From the NCBI GenBank assembly GCA_943736015.1, contig OX031068.1:27784296-27848295 (forward strand): 64,000 nt of DNA, read 5' to 3'. The position numbers were made by a program, and so were the translations under genes. Positions 43,901 to 53,768 of this stretch are shown here, one piece after another. Every line of letters starts with the position of its first letter. Position 1 is the first letter of the stretch. The notes below the pieces were generated by a model. The model did no database searches. It was given only the letters and a program-made list of their open reading frames with translations, and was not told the DNA's origin. This DNA is from Tridacna crocea. Lineage: Eukaryota > Mollusca > Bivalvia > Cardiida > Cardiidae.

Positions 43901-46900
43901 GATAAAGGGTTAAACAGTATAGTTTTGTATCTAAAGGTGAACACCGAGCAGACAGACAAAAGAAAGCTGATATAGGACAGTCCATCTCACCTGGTATGTT
44001 TTGTAGAAGTACAGACAAAAGTTGGTAAACACAACCCACAATTTTTGCCATCCATTGCTGTTTTTAAACTTTCTCAGCAAGTAACCACTCAGCTGGTTCT
44101 GAAAATAATAGAATTTTCCATTTTACAAATGAATCTGATTTTTGTCTCTAAAAAAATTACAACCTGCTTTGGAAAAAATCAGTGCTTTAATGCTTTCTCA
44201 CGCAATCAAAAGTTTGAACAATCCTTCGGGGAAAGGGTTTTGGGAAAAGGAAAAACTGCACTTAAAAAAACATTTTTTTCCTTTTCTCATCCTGTTTTCT
44301 AATTCCACATACTCTATGAGATTTCAATTTCTGGGTCATGTTTATTTTCTTGACTGATTATCTCACAAACTGACCACTCCTTCATGCATAGCTTTGTCCC
44401 GATTTAAAATACAATACCTGACAACTGCATTAGAGAAATATCTCTTTGGCTCAGTGGTTATGGTATTGTTCTTTTAATCCCTGCAAAACAAGATTATTTG
44501 TGCCTTTAAGGGTTTCAATCCCACATGATGTGGTTTGTATATGAGCTTTGCATTTACTTGTTTCTTTAAGACAGTGCAGTTATAAGGTCAGACTGCAGAT
44601 CTTGATGAAATTTAATCTTGATTTGCATGTTTGCAAATGCACTTGAAAATCGTGCTTAACCTTATAAGGGCCAATAATCTAGCATCTGAAAGTACAACTG
44701 CAGTACTTCTTATTTTGAGAAACTGGGTACTAGTAGACTTGTTATAAGAACAGACTCCATTCCATTCCTTGTCTATTTTCACATATTGGGTACCAGGATA
44801 CTTGTCAATGCAACAAATTTCAATCCATCCCTTATTATATTAGTTAGTTTCACTTCATAAGTGTATAAATACCTTTACAGCCTTTTCATGGTCTCTCTTA
44901 CTAACAGATGTGTTTCTATGCCAACAGACATGCATGGTAGTATTGGCTCGATGTTGTATCTGTTTGTCAGGTGATGGTGGACCCTGGTCAGTACTGTCAG
45001 CACTTTGAACATTTTCATTAGAACCTGAAATTGATACAATCAAATATAGGTTAAAGATTATGCCTATCTGTGAGTCTAAATTGACTGCATTAACCATTCA
45101 CCACATCTTCTAGAGTCTATATGGCACTAGGAATAAAAGGCTTTTGAAAACACTGTAACCAGCATTTTGTCCTTTTCCCCCATGTTCTCTGACCCATCAA
45201 ATACCGGTAAGAGTCTGGTCAATTGAGTAACACTAAATTTGTGGTCTATAAATGCTTTTAATATGGAAATGTCTAAAATTCTTTCATTTGGTAAAGAGTT
45301 GACAGACTTGTTACCAAATGAAAAAATTGTAGACCAGTCCAAATTGAAAGCATGGGCAGACAACAACCTTAGTATGGCTCAAAAATTGGAATTTGTCTTG
45401 GAAAGGGTTGAAAACATTGTGAGAAAAGGAGAAAATGCTGGTTACCAGCATCTTCTCCTTTTCCTACAATGTTTTCACAAGGCTTCTTTCTCAGGGTTAT
45501 TAAAAGTTGGGATTGTGTGGTAAAGAGTTAAAAAAGTCCACATAATTCATTAATACTGCAACTATTCATTCAGAAACAAGGCAACTTTCCAAAAAACATT
45601 ATTTTCATCATCCCTGAATCTGAAAAATCCAACCTGTCCTCCTTGGCAGAATCATTAGTGCCAAAATTAAACTCTAAAATCCTATCAATATTCCATCCTT
45701 CCTGCAGCCATATTTTTGTAATGAACAATTGTGCAGTGATGTTGGAAAATCCCAAGATATTTGTGTATATTGAAGAGGTCTTAGTGGTATTGTTACGGGA
45801 GATCACTCCTTCCTTACCACATAGCTTTCCCGTATAAAATGAATACCCGACAACAGCGTCAGAAAGAACTCTTTTTGGCTCAGTGGTAATGGTATTGGTC
45901 TTTTTAACCTCAAAAAACGAGGATATTTGTCCCTTCAAGGGTACGAATAACCCCCCCCAGATGCGGTTTGTATTTGAGCTATGCTTTTATTTGTTTCTTT
46001 GTTTCAGACTTTGTTTGTAAGGATATTTATAGATAGGATTGTGAGAGAATATTTATGTTATAGATGAGTAGTAAATTTCCATTCTTCAACAATCTATTAC
46101 AAACTCACGACTTACTTGTTCTTGATTTCAGACTAGCATGCTTCAATTTGTCTTCTTTCTTAGTTTTGGCCTGCATAACAGCTTCATTCAAATCTTCTAT
46201 CCATTTATCTTTTTCTTCCTGCTACTGGAATAGAAATTAGTCACACATTTTTCATGTGTACATCAGTCAATAAATTGGTCACATTACTATTATTATAGAG
46301 ATCTTTAATTCTTTACCACACAATCCCGACTTTTGACAGCTCTGAGAAAAAGAAGCCTTTAGAAAACATTGTGTGAACAGGAGAAAATGTTGGTAACCAG
46401 CATTTTCTCCTTTTCCAAAATGTGTTCTATCCTTTCCAAGACAAATTTCAATTTTTAAAGTCACTTTAATTTTGTTGTCCGCTTATGCTTTCAATTTGGA
46501 ATAGTCTAAAATTTTGTTGTATGCATATTTTTGTGTTTTCATCAAGATATAAAATGCAATTGCCTTTTTATATGGCAAATAACACCCGAAGGTATTTATA
46601 GAATGCCATCTAGCGGGAGATAATGCGACCATTCAGACTCTCTATTCACTGTTGGCAAAGTGTATTTTTTTAGGGTGCAAATAAAGTTAAACATGCATCA
46701 TTTTGTCAAGGTTTATTCATTAGTTTCCTTTTTGCAAGTTATTTTAAAGAAAAAGAAATCGATCTTGCATTTGACTGATTCAGCGATGGAGCTCTAAATA
46801 TAGCCCATAAACAGTTTGCATGAAATCTAAAATTAGATACCAACAACAATTTGGAAAAACCAAAAGTAGTGCTATTGCATTCATTGAAAAATAACATGCA

Positions 46901-48792
46901 GGTTTTTTTCATCACATGACCCGATTCTGACCAATCAAAAACCGATTTTACACCATGAGTGCAATTATAAAACATTGTGGACAGTATTTTCTCCTTTTTC
47001 CCCCACTGTTTTCTACTCTATCAAGGACAGATTCTGCCATTTGAGCCATCCTTGTCTGCAAATGCTTTAAGTCTGGACCAGTCTAAAATTCCTTCATTTG
47101 GTAAATAGTTAACCCTTTACCAAACAACAAAATTTTAGACTAGTCCAAATTGAAAGCATTTACAGACAACAATTTAAATGTAACTCAAAAATTGAAACTT
47201 GTTTCCAGCAGGGTAGAAAACATCGTGGGAAAAGGAGAAAATGCTTGTTACCAGCATTTTTCTTCTTTTCTCACAATGTTTTCAAAAGGTTTCTATTTCA
47301 GGGTTGTAAAAACCAGGGATTGTTTGGTAAAGAGTTAACTCAAGCTGTTTACTCAACAAGATGATATTTTCTTTTGTCTCAAACAACAATTGAAGAAACA
47401 AGCAATTGTTTTTTCATCACAATCTTTTCAAATGTACATATTCATTGAAAGCTTTATTCTTGTCAATTTTCTTACCTAGCTGCCACTATAATACACTTAT
47501 TTCCATCATATATAGCAAAGCTGTTGGCTATAGCCATCTTAGCATGGTCAGATTCTTCTATCTGCAAGAAATGAAATATTTAGCAACAAGCTTAGCTACT
47601 CTAACTTTATCACATGACCTCCCTTATTGTGACAGAATCAATGTAGAAATGACTGTGTACACAGAAGTTTTTATGATGAGGATATTTTCTTGATTTTTAA
47701 AAATTTTTCCAAAAGCACATCAACAAATAATGTGTGTCTTGGCATCGCAAATATTTCCGAATGCAAAATGTCCATAATATGTAATTTTTACATTTATAAA
47801 ATTATTTCATTCTTCACCAGAGACAGAACATTAGCCTTGTCCATATTGAAAGCATTCACAGAATGACAAAGTCATGGAATGTGTCTGTAATATGGCAGAA
47901 ACAACATGGGAAAAGGAGAAAATGCTGATTACCTACATTTTCTCGGTTTTCAAAATTGTTTCCAAAAACGTTTTTTTAGAGCATTGTCAAATCAAAGGAT
48001 TTATCAATAAAAGATTGGTGAGTGAAGTTAAAGTTAACCGTGACCCAACATTACTTACACTCATTCCTCGCAGAGGGACCTGCCCATGAACTTTGAACTG
48101 CAGCAAAGTTGTAGCTGTTCTACTTTTGTACACTAACATAAATTATCTGAAAACTGAAAATAGGCGAAAATTAAATTTTCATTTCACACATTAAATTTAC
48201 TGGAATAGATGATTTATTAACTTAAAACTTTCTGGAGAAAAGACTTTCTGGAAAAAAGGTGTTTATTTATGGAAAGAAACCTTTTATCATAAGCATTTTC
48301 TCCATTTCAAAAAGTATTTAGGTCATGCACTGTGAAAAGGGGGCTTAATGCATCTAAGAAAAGCACGGACTATGGTCAGCCTGCACAGTTCACACAGGCT
48401 GACCTGGCCTGAAAATTTTCAGCACCAGTAAATTTTCTGTGTGTACAAAGTTCAATCTACCTCTTGACTAAATCAGATGTTAAAAAAAGTGTCTGTTATA
48501 GATATATAAAGGTGTGATGGCTTGCTTGGTACCATGGATCAAAGAGATGCATCAAGCCCCCTTTTTCACAGAGCATAACTCATTTTCAAAAGCCTTCTTT
48601 TGTAGTGTAAAATTTTTGGGTTGTTTAGTAAGGTTAAAACTTTCAACAAAGAAGGTAAGAAATTTCAACATGTTACAAATTTTAATAGAGTAGTAAAAAT
48701 GAAATCAAAGAAAAAATGCTTACCAAGAAAAACATCCGCTGTTGATAACCTTTCCGTGAAAATTTCTGCAGACAACCTTCTCTGACAAACTC
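40863..48792 (-). CDS. FARP1: FARP1/FARP2-like gene, C-terminal PH-PH exons (partial, two frame breaks)
   Basis: Eight exons on the minus strand (48724-48792, 48059-48153, 47476-47561, 46116-46224, 44873-45024, 43991-44098, 42269-42420, 40863-40944) join with GT-AG sites and matching phases. The product matches what I know of FARP1/FARP2: a first PH domain (EFVREGCLQKFSRKGYQQR, QFKVHGQVPLRGMS, IIVAAS), a linker (NTTMHVCWHRNTSVS), and a second PH domain (GYLLRKFKNSNGWQKLW, DDYPLASLPLLGY, HVYFFRAESEYTFERWMEV), then a stop at 40863. FARP proteins are FERM-RhoGEF-PH-PH activators of Rho-family GTPases at the plasma membrane, working downstream of semaphorin/plexin signalling. The DH domain and FERM exons that should precede the first exon are not recognisable anywhere up to 64000. 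Exon 48059-48153 is 5 nt too long and exon 46116-46224 is 1 nt too short for an open frame. The introns are packed with MITEs and SINEs. Family identity is secure; FARP1 versus FARP2 is not meaningful for an invertebrate, and intactness is uncertain. Confidence 0.88.
41105..42193. mobile_element. M1 cluster in last FARP intron
   Basis: Decayed minus (41105-41272), decayed plus (41268-41530), good minus (41627-41855), and a composite plus (41852-42193) with two successive left arms and a duplicated right arm (CTCCTTTTCCCATAATG twice). Confidence 0.75.
42269..42420 (-). CDS. FARP1: FARP exon g: second PH domain, middle
   Basis: 152 bp, acceptor CTTCTCTTAG, donor GTATGT. It reads DDYPLASLPLLGYAVSQPEE, then KDYVFKL and HVYFFRAESEYTFE plus two bases of an Arg codon. 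The DDYPLASLPLLGY segment is the most diagnostic FARP signature in the window. Confidence 0.92.
42750..43313. mobile_element. SINE tail plus third tandem-unit family, inverted terminus
   Basis: 42755-42850 matches the SINE tail. 42890-43250 contains about three diverged units (CATTCTGACCAAGTTTCAT). The right end is AAAGCTCACCTTGGGCAC, then GTGCTGAGGTGAGC, the AGCTCACC hairpin terminus seen at the opposite edge of the other families. Confidence 0.65.
43380..43640. repeat. low-complexity interspersed repeat
   Basis: ACAGACACACAGACGGATGG and AGGCTGATTCTAGTATAACC form a bivalve-style interspersed sequence. Boundaries unknown. Confidence 0.4.
43685..43913 (+). mobile_element. M1 MITE in FARP intron
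   Basis: ATAACCCTTTACC to AAAGGGTTAA. The hairpin tip varies (GCTGATTATCAGC). Confidence 0.87.
43991..44098 (-). CDS. FARP1: FARP exon f: second PH domain, strands 1-3
   Basis: 108 bp (36 codons), phase 0 at both ends, acceptor TATTTTCAG, donor GTGAGA. It contains LSGYLLRKFKNSNGWQKLW and VVFTNFCLYFYKTYQ, the classic PH opening. Confidence 0.9.
44381..44580 (+). mobile_element. tRNA-derived SINE, family T copy 1
   Basis: CTTTGGCTCAGTGGTTATGG (box A) and GGGTTTCAATCCCACATG (box B), preceded by ACAATACCTGACAACTGC, shared with copy 2. Confidence 0.75.
44873..45024 (-). CDS. FARP1: FARP exon e: inter-PH linker and start of second PH
   Basis: 152 bp, acceptor CAATTTCAG, donor GTATTT. A low-complexity acidic/polar linker (SADSTDQGPPSPDK) leads into NTTMHVCWHRNTSVS and ends DHEKAVK, the conserved lead-in to the second PH domain of FARP. 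Confidence 0.88.
45090..45531. mobile_element. M1 pair (minus 45090-45302, plus 45303-45531)
   Basis: The minus copy lacks part of its left hairpin arm. The plus copy is well preserved (type-2-like AGTATGGCTCAAAAATTGG) and ends GAGTTAA. Confidence 0.85.
45808..46000 (+). mobile_element. tRNA-derived SINE, family T copy 2
   Basis: Same order as 44381: TACCCGACAACAGCGTCAG, TTTGGCTCAGTGGTAATGG, a degraded box B (GGGTACGAATAACCCC), TTGTATTTGAGCTATGC. Confidence 0.73.
46116..46224 (-). CDS. FARP1: FARP exon d: end of first PH domain, -1 nt frame break
   Basis: Acceptor CTATTCCAG before 46224, donor GTAAGT. The downstream part reads KDKWIEDLNEAVMQAKTKKE, the C-terminal PH helix. Entering from the previous exon gives S-S-R and then loses frame: 14 nt separate the Arg codon from the Trp codon where 15 are needed for the SSRxExxKW pattern. 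One base appears missing around 46218 in an A/G-rich run. The exon exits with one base that completes a Ser codon with the next exon. Confidence 0.8.
46305..46520 (-). mobile_element. M1 MITE missing right terminus
   Basis: TTAATTCTTTACCACACAATC. Good hairpin. Stops at ATTTTGTTGTATGC. Confidence 0.85.
46968..47338. mobile_element. M1 half plus full M1 sharing TTAA
   Basis: The minus right half 46968-47112 joins plus 47109-47338 at a single TTAA (ATAGTTAACCCTTT). Confidence 0.85.
47476..47561 (-). CDS. FARP1: FARP exon c: first PH domain
   Basis: 86 bp, acceptor TTTCTTGCAG, donor GTAAG. It reads IEESDHAKMAIANSFAIYDG then NKCIIVAA plus two bases of a Ser codon. The IEES start and IIVAAS end are characteristic of the FARP first PH domain. 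Confidence 0.85.
47810..48015 (+). mobile_element. decayed M1
   Basis: CTTCACCAGAGACAGAACAT and GGAGAAAATGCTGATTACC. Ends eroded. Confidence 0.6.
48059..48153 (-). CDS. FARP1: FARP exon b: first PH domain, +5 nt frame break
   Basis: Acceptor TTTTCAG before 48153, donor GTAAGT after 48059. The exon opens with F-S-D and closes in frame with TATTLLQFKVHGQVPLRGMS. Between them, five extra bases (AATTT, just after the Asp codon near 48145) shift the frame and expose a TAG stop. Without them the exon would be 90 bp (30 codons), and the spacing from FSD to QFKVHG would equal that expected for FARP (13 residues). Either the gene is decaying or the assembly is wrong here. Confidence 0.75.
48314..48592. 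mobile_element. GTGAAAAGGGGGC element, copy 2 (uninterrupted)
   Basis: TGCACTGTGAAAAGGGGGCT at the left, inverted CCCCCTTTTTCACAGAGCAT at the right. Internal hairpin GGTCAGCCTGCACAGTTC/ACACAGGCTGACC. Lies in a FARP intron. Flanked on the right by an M1 stub (48592-48638). Confidence 0.8.
48724..48792 (-). CDS. FARP1: FARP exon a: start of first PH domain
   Basis: 69 bp, phase 0 at both ends, acceptor AAGTTCAG and donor GTAAGC. It encodes 23 residues, EFVREGCLQKFSRKGYQQR followed by MFFL, which is the first strand pair of the PH domain that follows the RhoGEF domain in FARP proteins. This is the most upstream exon I can recognise. No DH-domain exon was found on its 5' side. Confidence 0.85.
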
Positions 48793-48834
48793 CTGAACTT
48801 ATACTTGTCAGTTTCGCTATTAAGCATTCAAAGA

Positions 48835-49054
48835 TACATATATACAAAATGAAACATCTGAAGAAAATAATATATATTCTCTCTGATTTTTAACAGAAAA
48901 CACAGTGGGCAAAGAGCAAATGCTTATACTGTGCACTTTCCCCTTTGCTAACAATTTTTGTAACAGCATATCTGTTAGTTTCATAAATTTACAATATACT
49001 TCTGCATGAACATCACTCATATGCATGATAATTATTGACTATGATTTTGAAGAT
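48835..49054. other. no exon found upstream of FARP exon a
   Basis: This and the following stretches were read on the minus strand for DH-domain coding; none seen. A weak hairpin (CAAATGCTTATACTGTGCA) may be old M1. Confidence 0.4.
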
Positions 49055-49282
49055 TCAACTCTTTACCAAACGTCGAAATTTTAGAATAGTCTAAATTGAA
49101 AGCACTTGCAGACAACAAATGAAATTACCTCAAAAATTAGAATTCATTTTGGGAAGGGTAGAAAATGTTGTGGGAAAAGGAGAAAATACTGATTACCAGT
49201 ATTTTCTCTTTTTCCCACAATGCTTTCAAAAGGCTTCTATCTCAAGGCCATAAAAATCTGGGATTGTTTGGAAAAGAGTTAA
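49055..49282 (+). mobile_element. M1 MITE
   Basis: TCAACTCTTTACC to AAAGAGTTAA. Hairpin GGAGAAAATACTGATTACC. Confidence 0.87.
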
Positions 49283-49599
49283 GATAGGAAAATTTTCAAA
49301 TCCAGTGTCGCAATGATGAAACTTGTAAGTGGTATTTATAATTTTGAAACTGCAAAATCTGGAGGTCTAATTCAACTGGAAATATATACCGTGTCCAATT
49401 TGCACTCTACATGTTCAGGTTTAGCAATTTTAACAAGCAAACAGTGTTTTGATCCTCATCTATGCCAATTGCAGGTGATTTCCTCCATTATCCTCCATGC
49501 CAAATACAATTAAAATCACAGAAGAAAAGTATGCAAACTATTTTCAATTCATAAGTGAGAATGATATCATGATTTACTCTTTACAAAACAATCCGTACA

Positions 49600-50085
49600 T
49601 GTATTTATGTACATGTATTTATAATGCCATCCACTTTACTCTATGTATTTATCTATGCCATCCACTTTAATCTATGTATCTATGTACATGTATTTATAAT
49701 GCCATCCACTTTACTCTATGTATTTACGTATTTATCTATGCAATCCACTTTACTCTATGTATCTATGTACATGTATTTAAAATGCCATCCAATTTACTCT
49801 ATGTATTTATGTACCTGTATTTGTAATGCCGTCCACTTTACTCTATGTTTTTATCCATGCCATCCACTTTACTCTATATATTTATGTACATGTATTTATA
49901 ATGCCGTCCACTTTACTCTATGTATGTATGTATTTATCTATGCCATCCAGTTTACTCTATGTCTTTATAATGCCGTCCACTTTACTCTATGTATTTATCT
50001 ATGCCATCCACTTTACTCCATGTATTTATAATGCCGTCCACTTTACTATATGTATTTATGTATTTATCTATGCCATCCACTAAAG
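49600..50085 (+). repeat. minisatellite of ATCCACTTTACTCTATGTA units
   Basis: More than a dozen units of GCCATCCACTTTACTCTATG plus TATTTATCTAT/GTACATGTATTTATA spacers, with two length classes. Three-fold unit lengths keep a 135-codon frame open (MPSTLLYVF repeats), which is incidental. The last unit runs into CCATCCACTAAAGCCC, the segmental duplication edge. Confidence 0.95.
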
Positions 50086-50696
50086 CCCCAGTTTTCTAAC
50101 AAAATGCTTCAAAGGTAAGTGTGCTACATCAATAACAATAATGCTCTACACATGGAAAATGGATCAAATCCATTTGAGTTCTTTGCTGGCATAAGGGAGT
50201 TAAATGTGTGATGTATTTTACCAAGCGCATTGTCCCATCAAAATGGACCCATAAAATCAATTCTGTTTAACAACCAAAGGAACCTAGAGGTAAATTGGTT
50301 GTTTGACACGCAGAAAATTAACCAATAGCAAAAGAAAAAGGAAATAAGTAGGACAGCCTGCATTGACTGTGCATTTTGATCTTGATCAGTTCATTCTAAA
50401 GAATGCACAGACCCTGTTTTCACAGAGCATGTCTTATTTACATTTTACCCTCATCCTGCCAAATACTAGCTAAAACAAAATTTTCAAAAACCCAAATATT
50501 GCTGTTTCAAAGTGATGTTTTGGGGAATAATACATGTACATCCATATCAGACAGTGTAGATCCAAGAACTGAACATGCAGTCTGATCTTGATCTAAGGCC
50601 TAACAAAAAAATATCTATGTTTAGATTTTCAGCCCGAGATACTGTAGGTAGGGATTTTTTTTTTTCCCAAAAAAACTTTTTACATCTATAGATTAC

Positions 50697-50858
50697 TTAA
50701 CCCATTACCAAACAATCCCTACTTTTGATGCCCCTGAGAAAGAAGCCTTTAGAAAACGTTGTGGTAACCAGCATTTTCTCCTTTTCGCACAATGTTTTCT
50801 ACCCTTTACAAAGCAAATTTCAAATTTTCAGTCACTTTTATTTTGTCGTCTGCAAATG
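50697..50858 (-). mobile_element. M1 MITE, truncated
   Basis: TTAACCCATTACCAAACAATC. The left hairpin arm is deleted (AACGTTGTGGTAACCAGC), ending at GTCGTCTGCAAATG. Present in duplication copy A only. Confidence 0.83.
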
Positions 50859-51054
50859 ATAATTTTTTTTTCAGTCATGGTGAAAAAGTTTAGGGTCGGT
50901 AGCATTTTCCAGGTAGGGTAGAAAAACCCTAAACACAGACGGGTTTTTGTTTTTTTAGGCCCAAGCTGTCTGCAAAAGGTTAGTGAGTTGTGCTTAGCAT
51001 TCTAAGGGTTAAGTGTCCTTTTGCCCGACTGTATCACAAAAATAGTACTCAGAT

Positions 51055-51709
51055 CCTATGATCATAGAGCATCTTTAATACAACTGTAGACTTGCCCAAA
51101 TTGACAGTATAATTTATATACAGACACATGTATGTCTTATTGGAGTAGAATGGTAAGATTTGTCTGTAATGTGATGGAACACATTTGGGACCACAAAGAA
51201 GAGGCTGGCTACCTGCATTTACTCATTCTCCAACAATGTTGTCTGTAACTTTCTCCTTCAGGGTAATAAAAATACAGATTTGTTGGGGAAATAGTTAAGT
51301 TATAAAACATTTTCAGCAAATACCAGTAACCCTATTAAAGGATAGAAACATACTGTAAGAAAAGGAGAAAATTCTGGTTACCATTTTCTCCTTTTCCCAC
51401 AATGGTTTTTAAAATGGCTCTTATTATGTCATTAAAACTTAGAAATGCATGGTAAAAACTAAAAAGATAAATTTCTATTACTTAACTCTTTACCAAATGG
51501 CAAGACTTTAGACTTGTCCAAATTGAAAGTATTTGCAGATGACAAAATAAACCTGACTCACAAATTGACACTTTACCCTAGAAGAGTAGAAAACATTGTA
51601 GATAAACGAGAAAATGCTGATTAGAAGCATTTTCTCTTTTTCTTACAATGTTTTCAGAAGGCTACTCCCTCAGGGTCGTAAAAACCAGGGCTTGATACTA
51701 AAGGGTTAA
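51055..51709 (+). mobile_element. M1 remnants and one good copy
   Basis: 51055-51300 is very diverged and shared with duplication copy B, so it predates the duplication. 51350-51465 is partial. 51482-51709 is full length, with TTAA ends and hairpin GCTGATTAGAAGC. Confidence 0.65.
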
Positions 51710-52885
51710 TTTTAAACAATTTAGATTTGTGTAACTACCTGATGATAATATGCAAAAACAGATCCAAAAACAATTAATCGTTCATTATTCACAATTTCTC
51801 CTTTTGCCACATTCATTTCACATATGGCCTAATGTTTTGAGTATTTTGCTGATCAAACAATACAAGGAAGTGTAGGATGAAAATCTTTCTTCATTTAATG
51901 GTCAAAGGGAGAAAACTCCTGTCTTAAATAAAAATTAATCAAGAGTGATCTCCCTTATTCTAATAGTATCTGCGCCCAGTCCTCCTTTTGACAGTAACTG
52001 GACGAATAATCGACAATCCGTGCTTTTCATGAAAAATGCAATTAATAATGCTATCCGTGTTTTACATGTCTAGTAAATATTGACAATATTTTTTTCATTT
52101 GTATCCATTTCGCCTTTCATTACATGAAAAGATTCCTACTACAAGCTTACGGACATGATAGAAATTTCATAAAGTGCAAACCTTCATTCGAATATCAAAT
52201 TGCCGTTAAAGTTTTGATACAAGCCAAAAGCTTGAAATCTTTACGTCGATGTGCTCTGGTTATTTTCGTAATTGTTCCACTTACGATTAGATCTATTGAA
52301 CTCAAAACAGTTGGAAACCTAAATAAATTTGTAGACGACCTTGAATATGACAGAACCTTGATCTAGATACCTTTCTATATTTTTAGAGATCGTCAAGTAA
52401 TTTATCTAATTAAACAACCATTAAACTTGACTGAACGTATTATTACCTGAATTATCTAGTTCAATGTCGCGAAAAATAATCCTGTATTTCCTGTATTTCC
52501 CTATTTAAAATTTGGCGCATGTTATGTTTACAAGTTTGGTTAAATACAAGGGAGACTACCTACTGGTAAAAAAAAATAATTATACGTCATATTCCTTTTT
52601 TCACCACTTTTTTCAGTCAGATTTCCTGATTTCTTCAGTGCTTTAAACATTCCGAGTTCTGTAATAAAATCATGCAATAAGTAATTCTGAAATCGGCAGA
52701 AAAAAATCGTTTTTAAACCGTTCCTGTTTAGAGACTTGCACATGGACCACATTTTTGTCTTTGCCATTTTAGGCTGTTTCCTTAACTACAAGGGACGTAA
52801 CTCTAATATAAGTAAGGACACAAGTATATGTGAGTTTTCTCCCTTCTATTGTGTGTGTCGTTCACGATTTCGCCCTTATCTCGTT

Positions 52886-52972
52886 ACAGGTTGGATGGAT
52901 GGTTGAGCGGATGGATGTATGGATAAATTAATGGATGATAGATGGATGGTTGGCTGGGTAAACAAATTGGAG

Positions 52973-53015
<43 letters not shown>

Positions 53016-53084
53016 GGTTTGGTGGGTGTAAGAATGAATGAATGAATGAATGAATGGATGGACAGACAGACAGACAGACAGACC
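52886..53084 (+). repeat. compound tetranucleotide microsatellite
   Basis: GGAT, then (GATA) at 52973-53014, (AATG) at 53032-53056 and (GACA) at 53060-53083. A shorter homologous tract sits at 58995-59102. Confidence 0.96.
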
Positions 53085-53224
53085 GATATGAATCTCAGTT
53101 AAAGAAAAGTAAGTTGCTGGCTCATGTTTAAGAAAAGCCTTGCATGCAAACTAGAAGCAACCCCTTTTTCCTCCAATGGTTTGCAAAACATAATCAGAAT
53201 TTTTACTTTGTTAAAACCGTATTT

Positions 53225-53768
53225 GAAAGGTGGGTATTTAGAATTTTCACATCACACCAAATTTAAAAAAATATATATCGTTGAAATTTATATGATAAAA
53301 TAATACAAATCATCAATGATTAAGAATCCTAAAATTACAAAAAAAAAATATTTTTTATGGTATTCCCTTAAAAGGCTACATAGCCTCTTAAGCTATTTTT
53401 AGATTTTGCACCAAAAATAAAAGGAAGCATTGTGGGAATGTTAAGTGACTGGCATATGACTAATGACGCTTAAATTCCATAACATAACAAACATGTAATT
53501 ATTTTTCATAATATCTTCTTCAAACGCTATGTTTGAAGCTTCGCATGTGTATTTCCAGTATGTAAATGGGCGAGTTGCTCATCTAAAAATAGACCGTGTT
53601 TTACCGTCCGTGTCAACCTGGGCCGTAGTAAACCTGTAATTTCTGTTGTTGTTGGATGGGTTTCAACTACTGGGGTTTTATGAATGAAAATAGTAAGATT
53701 TTGGGAGTATAAGGATACTTTTTTTTAACTTTTGTAAAATTTTAGTCTCAAAATCTGAAGGGCCACCT
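53225..53768 (-). mobile_element. element X copy 3
   Basis: GGTGGGTATTTAGAATTTTC to AATCTGAAGGGCCACC, with TTTGAAA/TTTAAAA flanks suggesting a 7-8 bp duplication. Inverse of the 466-1016 block order. Confidence 0.85.

Larger units (their letters stand above)
50077..53225 (+). repeat. segmental duplication, copy A (first part)
   Basis: Aligns collinearly with 55748-59250: CATCCACTAAAGCCC, TGGACCCATAAAATCAATTC, GTATGTCTTATTGGAGTAGA, AGTGATCTCCCTTATTCTAA, CGTAACTCTAATATAAGTAA, CAATGGTTTGCAAAACATAA. I estimate roughly 80% identity where aligned. It has about 200 bp (52132-52335) absent from copy B, with an 80-codon ORF of no known family. Confidence 0.87.

Noticed and set aside
45570-45938. 122-codon minus ORF in a FARP intron
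   Set aside because: It overlaps a SINE and has no recognisable motif. The flanking FARP exons define this as intron.
49330-49400. candidate FARP DH-domain exon (minus, ELDLQILQFQ)
   Set aside because: One frame is open for about 17 codons after a CAG, but it lacks DH signature residues and a proper GT donor (CAAGTTTCATC).
49624-50083. 135- and 85-codon ORFs with MPSTLLYVF repeats
   Set aside because: They are translations of a minisatellite. The open frame follows from unit length, and the same array is open in more than one frame.
49600-50085. CRISPR-like array
   Set aside because: Units are contiguous with repeat-like spacers and the DNA is eukaryotic. It is a minisatellite.
52124-52366. 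80-codon ORF MKRFLLQAYG
   Set aside because: Lies mainly in a stretch absent from the duplicate copy. No motif or splice context recognised.
52540-52767. 75-codon minus ORF with partial counterpart at 58738-58923
   Set aside because: Frames drift between the two duplication copies, with indels not in multiples of three, so there is no sign of protein constraint.
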